Source of the DNA: Isoetes taiwanensis
Lineage: Eukaryota; Streptophyta; Lycopodiopsida; Isoetales; Isoetaceae
Length of the DNA stretch: 64,000 nt
Direction of reading: 5' to 3'
Assembly (NCBI GenBank): GCA_021234155.1
Contig: JAJEKV010000038.1
Span: forward strand, 5,758,926-5,822,925
The notes beneath the pieces are model-generated. The model was not told the origin of the DNA and ran no database searches. It saw only the letters and a program-made list of their open reading frames with translations. Made by a program: the position numbers and the translations under genes. Shown here piece after piece: positions 49,351 to 61,446 of this stretch (position 1 is its first letter; each line of letters begins with the position of its first letter).

Positions 49351-50264
49351 ATGAGAGGACTATACTATTTGGGAGGCAGTGGGGCAAGGCACATTTTCAG
49401 TTGTAGGGGAATTATTGAAGAGGAATGAAAATCTGTAATCAGGGAAGTCAATGCGTGGCAAAAAGTGTAGTACAGAAGATGCAGGGAAATGAGGCACTCG
49501 AGGCTAAAACACCCAAATATTGCTCCAGTTCATCAAGCTAATTCCTACGGAGACCATCTCTACTCTGTCATGGAATATGCGCCCGAAGGTAACTTTGTCG
49601 AAAAAGGTGACCCGAAGGAAAACTGCGAGGTGCCGGAAGTTTTCGGCTGACTGATTTCGACATGGAATATAGCCATAGCGAATGTCTACCACATGGACTT
49701 GAAACCTCTCAACCTTGTCCTAGATGAAGAGGAAAACCCTAAAAGTGTGTGATATTGGAGCTGCCTATTTGGGAGATGAAGACCAGCGTTTATCCTCACA
49801 ACCACCCATTGTGGCACCCTTCATTATTTGCCCACGAAATTCTAGTCAAAGCGCCCTTACGACCCTCAGAGGTTGACATATATGGTCTTGTGGTGTCATC
49901 CTTTTTTATTCTCTCGCCCGATTATCACCTTTCCACTTGACCCTAAAGCTTTCGTATCAATAAGGAGAGAATCACACCTCTGCCGCTCCCTTTGTATCTT
50001 ATTTGCTTCAAGTTACTTTCCACAATAGCTAATCTTTGATTTTTAGGCTTTCCACCTTAGTTTACCCACGGCGGCTTACAAGCTACTCTCCAAGATCCTA
50101 GTCCTTCGACCCCCTACCGCTAGAATCACCATTCCTCAAATCCTCGAAGATGAATGGTTCAAATTGAATTCTTGTCCACCCAAAACATCTTGATAGGAAC
50201 ATTGCACCTCTCCTTGCAACTCTCCTATTTTCTAATATTTGTGCCTCTTATCCAAAGATAGTAG
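49351..50264 (+). pseudogene. Kinase array copy 15
   Basis: Starts with ATGAGAGGACTATAC, shifting the frame after the start. [16 protein letters not shown] is legible at 49,691-49,735. DFG reads gatattgga, i.e. Asp-Ile-Gly, as in copy 21. C-lobe text is split over frames. Confidence 0.83.
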
Positions 50265-50577
50265 TTTATTTCCTTGCCTTTAAAGGGGTTACTTGGAAGT
50301 GGTGATATGCATCCTAAATAGTATTAGCACACATACATCTTTTAATCTGTACCCTGCAACAAGTAATTACGCTTCCATATAGAATTGACTAAAAATAACG
50401 AACTGCCATGCGAGAAGTACCACACATTTTAATAACCACGAGGTTGGATTGAAAAAGGGAATCTTTTTAGAAGGAAAGCCTTTTCGGCTTGACTGATATA
50501 AGAGGACAACAAAAGTTTTTGTCAACAAGAAGAAGAAGATGTCCGAATTGGAGAAAAGAGCGAGGAAGTATAAGGGA

Positions 50578-51479
50578 CTATACTAATTGGGAGGCGCGAG
50601 GGGCAAGGTACATTTGAGTTGTGTGAAATTGGCATTGAGAAGAGAATGGAAAATGCATGGCAATCAAGGAGATCAATCATGGCAAAAGAGATGCGATGAA
50701 AGGATGCATAGCGAGAATCGGGAACGCCTCCGAGCTAAAACACCCAAATATTATGATTCATCAAGCTAATTCCTACCAAAACCCATCTCTACTGTCATGG
50801 AATATACGCGGAGGTAGCTTTGTCGGAAAAGGTGACCGGAAAGGAAAGCTGGAAAATTTGGTGGCGGAAGCACTTCCAGTGACTGATTTCGGCCCCATGG
50901 AATATATACATAGCGAATATCTACCACATATGGACTTGAAGCCTCTCAACCTTGTCCTAGATGAAGAGGGAAAACCTAAAAGTGTGTGATTTTGGAATTT
51001 TGCCTATTTGGGAGATGAGATAAGCATTTATCCTCACAACCACCCATTGTGGCACCCCTTCATTATCTTGCCCCTAAATTCTAGTCAAAGCGCCCTTGAC
51101 CCCTCAAGGTTGGCGTATGGTCTTGTGGTCATCATCCTCTTTATTCTCTCTTGATTTATCACCCTTTTCCACTTGGCCCTAAAGCTCCTTATCAATAAGG
51201 AGAATCTGCACACCTCACACTTGCGCTCCTTTGTATCTTAAGCTTCTTCAAAGTTGCTACAATCGCTAATGCTGATTTTAAACTTTCCACCTTAGTTTTA
51301 GCCACAGTAACGCAAGCTACTCTCGAGATCCCTGAGTAAATTGACCCCTTGCTAGAATCTCTTCATTCCCTCAAATCCTCGAAGATGAATGGTTCAAACT
51401 GGATTCTGTCACCAAAACATCTTTTGCCTCTCCTTGCAACTCTCCTATCTCTTATCCAAAGATAAGCGGTTTATTTCTT
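50578..51479 (+). pseudogene. Kinase array copy 16
   Basis: The expected ATG reads ATA (gtataagggactatac). The text [16 protein letters not shown] is readable at 50,931-50,975, followed by a frameshift that removes DFG. Near the end about 17 bp (tttctaatgttgttaac) are missing between ctcctat and ctcttatcc, and the codon after GATAAG is CGG. Confidence 0.82.
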
Positions 51480-51753
51480 GCCTTTGCAGGGTTGCCCGAT
51501 GGTGGTATGCATCTAAATAGCAATGGCACACATACATCTTTTTGTCGTACTTGCCCTTGTAAGTAATTACCTTCATAGCAAATTCGTCTACATCATGAAG
51601 CGCCATCTTAGAAGTACCACACATTTTATGCTTTCACGGGGTTAGTTGAAAAGGGATTCTTTTGGAAAGGCCTTTTCAGTATTTACGTTATAAGAGGACA
51701 AGCAAAGTTTACGTAGCGAACAAGAAGAAGATCGGGTGGAGAAAAGTAGGAGT

Positions 51754-52635
51754 ATGGAGGACTATATACACTATTTGGGAGGCTTATTTGGGTGAGGCAC
51801 ATTTTTAGGTTGTGAAATTGGCATTGAGAAGGAATGGAAAATCTGTAGCAATCAAAGGGAGATCAATGCATTGTAAAAAAGTGTGAGTGGAAGGATGCAG
51901 TCGAGGCACTCCGGAAGCTAAAACACCCAAATATTATCGGGATTCATCAAGCTAATTCCTACGGAACCCATCTCTACTCTGTCATGGAATATCTGCGGGA
52001 GGTAACACAATGTCGAAAAAGGTGACCCGAGAAAGGAAAAGCTGGAGTGGCAGGAAGCTTTCCGGCCTTGATTTCGGCCCTGTGGAATATAGCCATAGCG
52101 GAATGTCTACCACATGGACTTGAAGCCTCTCAACCTTGTCCTAGATGAAGAGGAAAACCTAAAAGTGTGTGATTTTGGAGTACTTTATTTGGGAGATGAA
52201 GACCAGCGTTTTATCCTCACAACCACTCATTGTGGCACCCTTCATTATTTTGCCCCTGAAATTCTAGTCAAAGCCCCTTCGACCTCTCAGAGGTTGACAT
52301 ATGGTCTTGTGGTGTCATCCTTTTTATTCTCCTCGCCCGGTTATCACCCTTTCCATGACCCCTAAAGCTTCATTATCAATAAGGAAATCACACCTCTGCG
52401 CGCTCCTTTGTATCTTAAAGCTTCTTCAAGTTGCTACAATCGCTAATGCTGATTTTAAACTTCCGCCTTGGTTTAGCCACGTGCTTGCAAGCTACTCTCC
52501 AAGATCCTAATTAAATCGACCCCCTCGCTAGAATTACCATTCCTCAAATCCTCGAAGATGAATGGTTCAAATTGGATTACTGTCCACCAAAACATACTGA
52601 TGAGGAACATTGCACCTCTCCTTGCAACTCTCCTA
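51754..52635 (+). pseudogene. Kinase array copy 17, 5' part, split by the Helitron
   Basis: Starts with [59 protein letters not shown] and APEILVKAP are contiguous in one frame at 52,108-52,290, one of the clearest activation segments in the array. It is interrupted after ctctccta within the CNSPISN codons. The last 38 bp of the unit, with its TAG, resume at 55,917-55,954. Confidence 0.88.
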
Positions 52636-52769
52636 TCCTATATTATAATGTTATAGGGTGTTGTATCCCGCCCTAATCTGGACGGTGGAGATTCCATCTA
52701 GCTATGGACGGTCAGATATTGTAGTTGCGTTGAAGCCCGCCGCATCATCTGCTTACAGCTCTGGACTAT

Positions 52770-52799
52770 GGCGAATAGGTTTTTGGCGAATAGGTTTTT
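52770..52799. repeat. 15-bp tandem duplication inside the Helitron
   Basis: Two perfect adjacent copies of ggcgaataggttttt. Confidence 0.9.
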
Positions 52800-53047
52800 G
52801 GGCTTTGTGAGCTCTGTGTCGGGCGGCCCACATTGATCAATTAAAATAAAAAGAGCAGAAGAGTTTTTCCTTCAGTGGAGGTAAGCACCCTTTGTTCGGA
52901 TTTGCTCCTCTCAGTATTGCCGCACATATTTTTGTGATGGCAGCTTGCTCAAGAAACGTGGGAGCCGGATTAGAAGAAAAACCATCATTTGCATCCTTGA
53001 AGGCATCGTGTTCGAGTCTTAGGCATCATCTGCTTGCACCTCTGTGA

Positions 53048-53200
53048 CGATTCATGTATGTCCTTCCTCTAAAACCGAGTCCTTTTTTGGATACAAAGTA
53101 ATCGGCACTATGCATGACAATTCCTGTATGTCCTTCCTTATGGGACCGAGTTTCTGAAAGCAACGTAATTCGCACTATGATTCCTGTATTTTCTTCCTGG
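53048..53200. repeat. Three-unit degenerate repeat inside the Helitron
   Basis: Units near 53,048, 53,115 and 53,178 share attcctgtatgtccttcc. The last two also share a preceding gtaat-cgcactatg, and the first two share a following ggaccgagt-like word. Spacing is about 60-70 bp, with substitutions between units. A related longer-range duplication of catcatctgctt followed by a ctctg word occurs at 52,744 and 53,025. Confidence 0.75.
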
Positions 53201-53997
53201 ATGGAGTTCATCTACATCAAGATTTTAACACAAATTTACCTTCATATAAAGGATTTCCTAATAACTCAGCTGGTTGGGGTGAGACTTCATCAAAAAAACC
53301 CTAAATCATCCGTTGAGAATCTTCTGTATATTTTTACGTTACAACCGTAATGGGTCTTGCAAGTAGAGGCGGCAATCACAGTCGACCAAGCTCTTGGTTA
53401 TGGCCCAATAAACCATCCGTTCGCGATTACAGAATTGGCGGGGATAAGATGAAGTAGAGCTTCTTGGTAACTTGCTCAAAATTGTTGCTCATCAAGCGAA
53501 AGATTTTCATTAAGCTATCTTCTCTTCTTTGTAGGTATAATTGGCATTAAATACATCTGAGAATACCGGGAGTTTTAGCTTTGTACCCAAGATCTAGACA
53601 CGAGATCGGCACGTATATGAATGCATTTGGAGCACCCTCTGAAGTTTACGCAATTTAGGGTGCATTAGATATGGCGAGAATCTAGCATGCATATTATCCG
53701 CCATGTTGTAACATGCATTTGGCCTTGTGATCGATGCCACCCGTGATTGGAGAAGATCGACACATTTTTGTATGAACCTTTTGTGATAGTATTTTTGTGG
53801 TATGTCTTATAAGTCATGACTATTGCAAGTACTTTAGAAGGCGATACAATTAGTACAACTTTTAGAATTGATTTACTCTTTTTGTGGTTAGTGGTTATTC
53901 AATTTGCGGGTGCAAAGATGTTTATGAACGTACCTTAGCTGCCATGATTTGAGCGGCGGGGCTTGACACATTTTCAGTATGGAGCTTACGTTTGTAG

Positions 53998-54104
53998 ATA
54001 TGGAGAGGAAAGAAATGGTTTTTTCTCGGCAATCTTTTTTTTTAGCGAACCCGAAACATGGAGAGAAAAAATGCTTTTTTCCACGGAATATTTTTAGCAG
54101 CGAT
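53998..54104. repeat. Two-unit repeat of about 58 bp inside the Helitron
   Basis: The stretch from atggagaggaaagaaatg through ttttttc-cggcaat-tttttagcga recurs immediately as atggagagaaaaaatg through ttttttccacgg and tttttagcagcga. The two copies differ mainly in A and T run lengths. Confidence 0.65.
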
Positions 54105-55916
54105 TCTGTTCTTCAATGACACATAAGTTTGAAAATTATATTCCACCAAGCTCAAATGTATTAGATGAATATTTTATAAAGAGAGTGGAATTTTTTTGTG
54201 CCCATTATCCATACGAGGAGGTTAAAGACATCTTAGCATTCCTTTTTTGATATTAAAATCCTTATCAAGCTTAATTTTTTGCAACAAATCTACTTAAAAA
54301 CATGGAAGATTAGATGATTGAAAGGAGTAGTCATGTTGCTTATAGATACCATAGACATGGGATAGATTGCATGACTTATCTCATACAGGGGATGCATGCA
54401 TATTCTTCCAACAATAAACCTTTACGGGAGTAAAGCATGACAATATTTTCTAGGATGTGCAGGTGTGGCCATGATTGGAATGCCTAGAGATATCTCTAGA
54501 CCCAATTTTCCACAGGAGAGCAATGTGCTAGACAAAGGGAAGCACCTTTCCTAATAAGCCTATCAAAAAATGATTGTTCTTGATTTTGGTGCTCCAAGGC
54601 TGATATCACTCTGAATTGTCTTTGATCTCAACCAAATAAGATATTAATGCTTTACATGTCAATACTACTTTCACAACCTTATATTATGGTCTTAGAACCA
54701 CATGCTTGAGTGTTGGCCTTAAATTTTTTTCATACATTTGAAGTTTTGACTGTTGGATATTGAGTAAGTCTATCTTGCATCTTCATTGATTCCCCCTTTC
54801 TTTTCCACTAACATAGTACATATTGAAGGCAGCTAGATGCTCTTACATCAAATCAAACTTTTATAGTAAGTAATGTTGTCTTTTATTCCATTTTTATGCA
54901 TCGAGTACAAATGAAGAGGATGAATGATGATGACACATGAGGATTTGTTTGCTTTGGAAATGGCAGCTAATATTACGAATGACGGACATTTGGTCAATGT
55001 ACATACTCTGAATGTACACACTCTACTTTCTTTGCATCGTGTGCAAATAACAACCAACGAGAAGGGAGGAGTTTTATGCCACAACCTTATTCTTAAGGGG
55101 GACCATGTCATAGAAAGTACTTCCAACATCTGTTCAACGTTCTAGATACTCCTAAGGTAGTTTTTGTCAGATAACTAAGAGAAGCTTATACATTGTAATT
55201 TCACATTCTACAGGCCATAGATCTTGCTATAGTTTGTTAAGAATTTGTTGCATGCATTTGAAAGATTGGCCTATTTCATTGTCTAAATTATACTGATTTT
55301 GCCCTCAAAAAATAGTTTTATCATTTGACATTCTATTGTACGATGGATGAAGTGGCAACAATTTTTCGTTCCAAATATTGTATTATCACATTTTTGAAAA
55401 TAAAACGTGGTTATACTAAATATAGAACTTCAAATAGCATAGCAATAACGACAATGTTGAGAATAGCATGTTATGTGTAGCATCATAGAGGAAGGAATAT
55501 AATGCCACTTGCATTAGTTTGATGTTAGAAAGAAGTAATCATACCAAGATGCAAAATGTCACTTTTACCAACATCATATCACTATGATGTTATACCAACA
55601 TCGCATCACTCTTACATTAAAATTGGTAACCTTATTAGGCATTTGTATCCCATTTCACATACGTCTCAAACCCTAACTGTTGGTCACAATTTTGCATATG
55701 AGGTTTATAAAATATCTATGAAATATGCAATAAGCAAAGATTGAAATACGTACACATCAATTTTCGTAAACTTTGTAGGTAACTTAATGATCATAGCAAT
55801 GATTAACCGCCCCTCATAATGTTGAACATTTGTTGCAGCATGACGTTCATACAAGAGTTTTTAAGAAGTAAACATACAACCAACTTATGCCCAGCAATGC
55901 TGGGCACCATTACTAG

Positions 55917-55954
55917 TTTCTAATGTTGTTAACCTCTTATCCAAAGATAAGTAG
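55917..55954 (+). pseudogene. Kinase array copy 17, 3' end after the Helitron
   Basis: The stretch TTTCTAATGTTGTTAACC followed by TCTTATCCAAAGATAAGTAG completes the SNVVNLLSKDK codons and TAG of copy 17. Its sequence is identical to the corresponding part of neighbouring units, so the Helitron insertion caused no visible flanking loss. Confidence 0.9.
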
Positions 55955-56241
55955 TTTATTTCCTTGCCTTTGGGGTTGCCCGATGGTGGTATGCATCTAA
56001 ATAGTAATGGCACACATACATGCTACAATCTGTGCCGCTGCAACCAAGTAATTCTGCTTCATAGCAAATTCGACTACATCATGAATTGCCATGCCGAGAA
56101 GTACCACACATTTAAATAACACAGGGTTGGATTGAAAAGGGAATCTTTTTGGAAAGGCCTTTTTCCAGCGACGTATAAGAGGGACAAGCAAAAGTTTTTG
56201 TCAACAAGAAGAAGAAGATCGGGTGGAGAAAAGACGGAAGT

Positions 56242-57164
<923 letters not shown>

Positions 57165-57453
57165 TTTATTTCCTTGCCTTTGGGGTTGCCCGATGGTGGT
57201 ATACATCTAAATAGCAATGGCACACATACATCTTTTTGTCAATGCCGCCGCCCAACCAAATAATTCTGCTTCATAGCAAATTCGACTACATCATGAGCGC
57301 CATGCAGAAGTACCACACATTTTAATAACCACGGGGGTTGGATTGAAAATGGATTCTTTTGGAAAGGCCTTTTTCGGCCCGCACGTATAAGAGGGACAAG
57401 CAAAAGTTTACGTGAACAAGAAGAAGAAGATCGGGTGGAGAAAAGGCGGAAGT

Positions 57454-58535
<1,082 letters not shown>

Positions 58536-58658
58536 TAACCACGGGGTTGGATTGAAAGGGATTCTTTTGGAAAGGCCTTTTCCAGCGGACGATATAAGAG
58601 GGACAAGCAAAAGTTTACGTGAACAAGAAGAAGAAGATCGGTGGAGAAAAGGCGGAGT

Positions 58659-59574
58659 ATGGAGGACTATACTATTTGGGAGGCGGGGGCAAGGCACATT
58701 TTCAGTTGTGAAATTGGCATTGAGAAGAGGAATGGAAAATCTGTGGCAATCAAGGAGATCAATGCGTGGCAAAAAAAGTCACGATGAAGGATCACGCAGC
58801 GGAAATCGAGGCACTCCGGAAGCTAAAACACCCAAATATTATCAGTTCATCAAGCTAATTCCTACGAGCCCATCTCTACTTTGTCATGGAATATCTTTGC
58901 CGAGGTAACTTTGTCGGAAAAAGGTGACCCGAAAAGGAAAAGCTGGAAGAAGCGGCCCGGAAGCTTTTCGGCCAGGTGATTTCGGCTTGTGGAATATAGC
59001 CATAGCCAGAATGTCTACCACATGGACTTGAAGCCTCTCAACCTTGTCCTAGATGAAGAGGAAAACCTAAAAAGTGTGTGATTTTGGAGCTGCCTATTTG
59101 GGAGATGAAGACCCGGCGTTTTATCCTCACAACCACCCATTGTGGCACCCTTCATTATCTTGCCCACGAAATTCTAGTCAAAGCCCCTTACGACCCCTCA
59201 AGGTTGACATACGGTCTTGTGGTGTCATCCTCTTTATTCTCCTCGCCCGGTTATCACCCTTTCCATGACCCTAAAGCTCATATCAATAAGGAGAATCACA
59301 CCTCCTGCGCGCTCCTTTGTATCTTCGCTTCTTCAAGTTGCTACAATCGCTAATGCTGATTTTAAACTTTCCACCTTGGTTTAGCCCCTTGCAAGCTACT
59401 CTCCAAGATCCTGATTCGTCGACCCCCTCGCTAGAATCACCATTCCTCAAATCCTCGAAGATGAATGGTTCAAATTGGATTCTTGTCCACCAAAACATCT
59501 TGATGAGGAACATTGCACATCTCCTTGCAACTCTCCTATTTCTAATGTTGTTAACCTCTTATCCAAAGATAAGT
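58659..59574 (+). pseudogene. Kinase array copy 20
   Basis: Starts with ATGGAGGACTATACTATTTGG but lacks bases in the following GDAG-like region, so the glycine loop is out of frame. [18 protein letters not shown] is readable at 59,023-59,068. An extra A (aaaaagtgtg) shifts DFG. The codon after SKDK is TAT, so the tail continues as SKDKYFISLPLGLPDGG. Confidence 0.86.
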
Positions 59575-59861
59575 ATTTTATTTCCTTGCCTTTGGGGTTG
59601 CCCGATGGTGGTATGCATCTAAATAGCAATGGCACACATACATCTTTGCAATCGTGCCGCCCGCAAACCAAGTTATTACGCTTCATAGCAAATTCGACTA
59701 CATCATGAACTGCCATGCCGAAAGTACCACACATTTTAATAAAACGGGGTTGGATTGAAAAGGGATTCTTTTGGAAAGGCCATTTCGGCGACGTATAAGA
59801 GGGACAAGCAAAAGTTTCTGTGAACAAGAAGAAGAAGATCGGGTGGAGAAAAGACGGAAGT

Positions 59862-60743
59862 ATGGAGGACTATACTATTTGGGAGACGCTGGGGCAAGGC
59901 ACATTTTCAGTTGTGAAATTGGCATTCGAGAAGAGGAATGGAAAATCTGTGGCAATCAAGGAGATCAATCGTGGCAAAAAAAATGTAGTGAAGGATCTGC
60001 AACAGGAAATCGAGGCACTCCGGAAGCTAAAACACCCAAATATTATCAGATTCATCAAGCTAATTCCTACCAGAACCCATCTCTACTCTGTCATGGAATA
60101 TGCCGCCGGAGGTAACCTGTCGGAAAACGTGACCCAGAAAGGAAAACTGGAAGAACTGGTCACCCGGAAGCTTTTCCAGCAGCTGATTTCCGCTGTGGAA
60201 TATAGCCATAGCCAGAATGTCTAGCACATGGACTTGAAGCCTCTCAACCTTGTCCTAGATGAAGAGGAAAACCTAAAAGTGTGTGATATTGGAGCTGCCT
60301 ATTTGGGAGATGAAGACCAACGTTTTATCCTCACAACCACCCATTGTGGCACCCTTCATTATTTTGCCCCTGAAATTCTAGTCAAGCGCCCTTACGACCC
60401 CTCCGAGGTTGACATATGGTCTTGTGGTGTCATCCTCTTTATTCTCCTCGCCGGTTATCACCCTTTCCATGATCCTAAAGCTCGTATCAATGAGGAGAAT
60501 CACAGCTCTGCATGCTCCTTTGTATCTTCGCTTCTTCAAGTTGCTACAATCGCTAATGCCCCCTGGCGCTTGCAAGCTACTCTCCAAGATCCTAGTCGTC
60601 GACCCCCTCGCTAGAATCACCATCCTCAAATCCTCGAAGATGAATGGTTCAACTGTCCACCGAAATATACTGATGAGGAACATTGCATCTTTCCTTGCAA
60701 CTCTCCTATTTCTAATGTTGTTAACCTCTTATCCAAAGATAAG
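59862..60743 (+). pseudogene. Kinase array copy 21, near-intact with nonsense codon and DIG
   Basis: Open from ATG through MEDYTIWETLGQGTFSVVKL, VAIKEIN, the alpha-C QQEIEALRK, YSVMEYAAGGNL and QNV. The Tyr codon before HMD is then TAG (aatgtctagcacatgg), a single-base nonsense change. Downstream in the same frame [12 protein letters not shown] is followed by [15 protein letters not shown], so DFG has become DIG, and [20 protein letters not shown] is intact. Near 60,558 about 20 bp of the DFRFPSWFSPG codons are missing and the frame shifts. The codon after SKDK is CAG. The first 121 codons are as well preserved as those of copy 23. Confidence 0.9.
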
Positions 60744-60917
60744 CAGTTTATTTCCTTGCCTTTGGGGTTGCCCGATGGTGGTATGCATCTAAATAGCAAT
60801 GGCACACATACATGCTGCAATCTGCTTCATAGCAAATTCGACTACATCATGAACTGCCATGCCGAGAAGTACCACACATTTTAATAACACAGGGTTGGAT
60901 TGAAAAGGGATTCTTTT

Positions 60918-60934
60918 TGGAAAGGCCTTTTCCA
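60918..60934. repeat. Near-perfect palindrome in the inter-unit spacer
   Basis: The spacer sequence TGGAAAGGCCTTTTCCA is an inverted repeat around AGGCCT with a one-base difference in arm length. It lies about 75-90 bp before the start codon and recurs in most units with small changes (e.g. 56,150, 58,569, 63,757). It could be a conserved regulatory or structural element or simply part of the amplified unit. No TATA box is evident in the spacer. Confidence 0.5.
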
Positions 60935-61008
60935 GCGACGTATAAGAGGGACAAGCAAAAGTTTCTGTGAACAAGAAGAAGAAGATCGGGTGGAGAAAAG
61001 GCGGAAGT

Positions 61009-61160
61009 ATGGAGGACTATACTATTTGGGAGACGCTGGGGCAAGGCACATTTTCAGTTGTGAAATTGGCATTCGAGAAGAGGAATGGAAAATCTGTGGC
61101 AATCAAGGAGATCAATCGTGGCAAAAAAAGTGCAGTGACCTCTTATCCAAAGATAAGTAG
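61009..61160 (+). pseudogene. Kinase array copy 22, internal deletion
   Basis: From ATG the frame gives MEDYTIWETLGQGTF, KSVAIKEINRGKKSAV and then jumps at about 61,138 to TSYPKISSL, because gcagtg joins directly to acctcttatcc. About 770 bp, from the alpha-C helix to NVVN, are gone. In this register the TAG after GATAAG is bypassed and the frame continues in the tail to 61,206. Confidence 0.9.
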
Positions 61161-61446
61161 TTTATTTCCTTGCCTTTGGGGTTGCCCGATGGTGGTATGC
61201 ATCTAAATAGCAATGGCACACATACATGCTGCAATCTGTGCCGCCGCAACCAAGTAATTCTGCTTCATAGCAAATTCGACTACATCATGAACTGCCATGC
61301 CGAGAAGTACCACACATTTTAATAACACAGGGTTGGATTGAAAAGGGATTCTTTTTGGAAAGGCCATTTCCAGCGACGTATAAGAGGGACAAGCAAAAGT
61401 TTCTGTGAACAAGAAGAAGAAGATTGGGTGGAGAAAAGACGGAAGT

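Larger units (their letters stand above)
52636..55916 (+). mobile_element. Helitron, non-autonomous as read (3,281 bp)
   Basis: The element begins TCCTATATTATAATG, close to the plant Helitron 5' consensus (TC followed by a CTATA-TA-rich tract). It ends with an 8-bp perfect stem TGCCCAGC / GCTGGGCA, loop AAT (55,888-55,906), followed by CCATTA and CTAG (55,913-55,916). It lies exactly between host A (52,635) and host T (55,917), and joining the flanks recreates the sequence of neighbouring units (ctcctatttctaatg). Helitrons transpose by rolling-circle replication and insert between A and T without a target duplication. No Rep/helicase frame of useful length is present, so mobility would need a protein supplied elsewhere. 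The interior shows short tandem repeats but no gene fragment I recognise. Confidence 0.9.

Noticed and set aside
54848-55145. Overlapping 73- and 93-codon frames on opposite strands inside the Helitron
   Set aside because: Neither has a recognisable domain, and no Rep or helicase motif was found in any frame of the element.
52636-55916. Insertion in copy 17 as an LTR element or TIR DNA transposon
   Set aside because: No terminal repeats and no target-site duplication are present. The TC start, 3' stem-loop, CTAG end and A/T target fit a Helitron instead.
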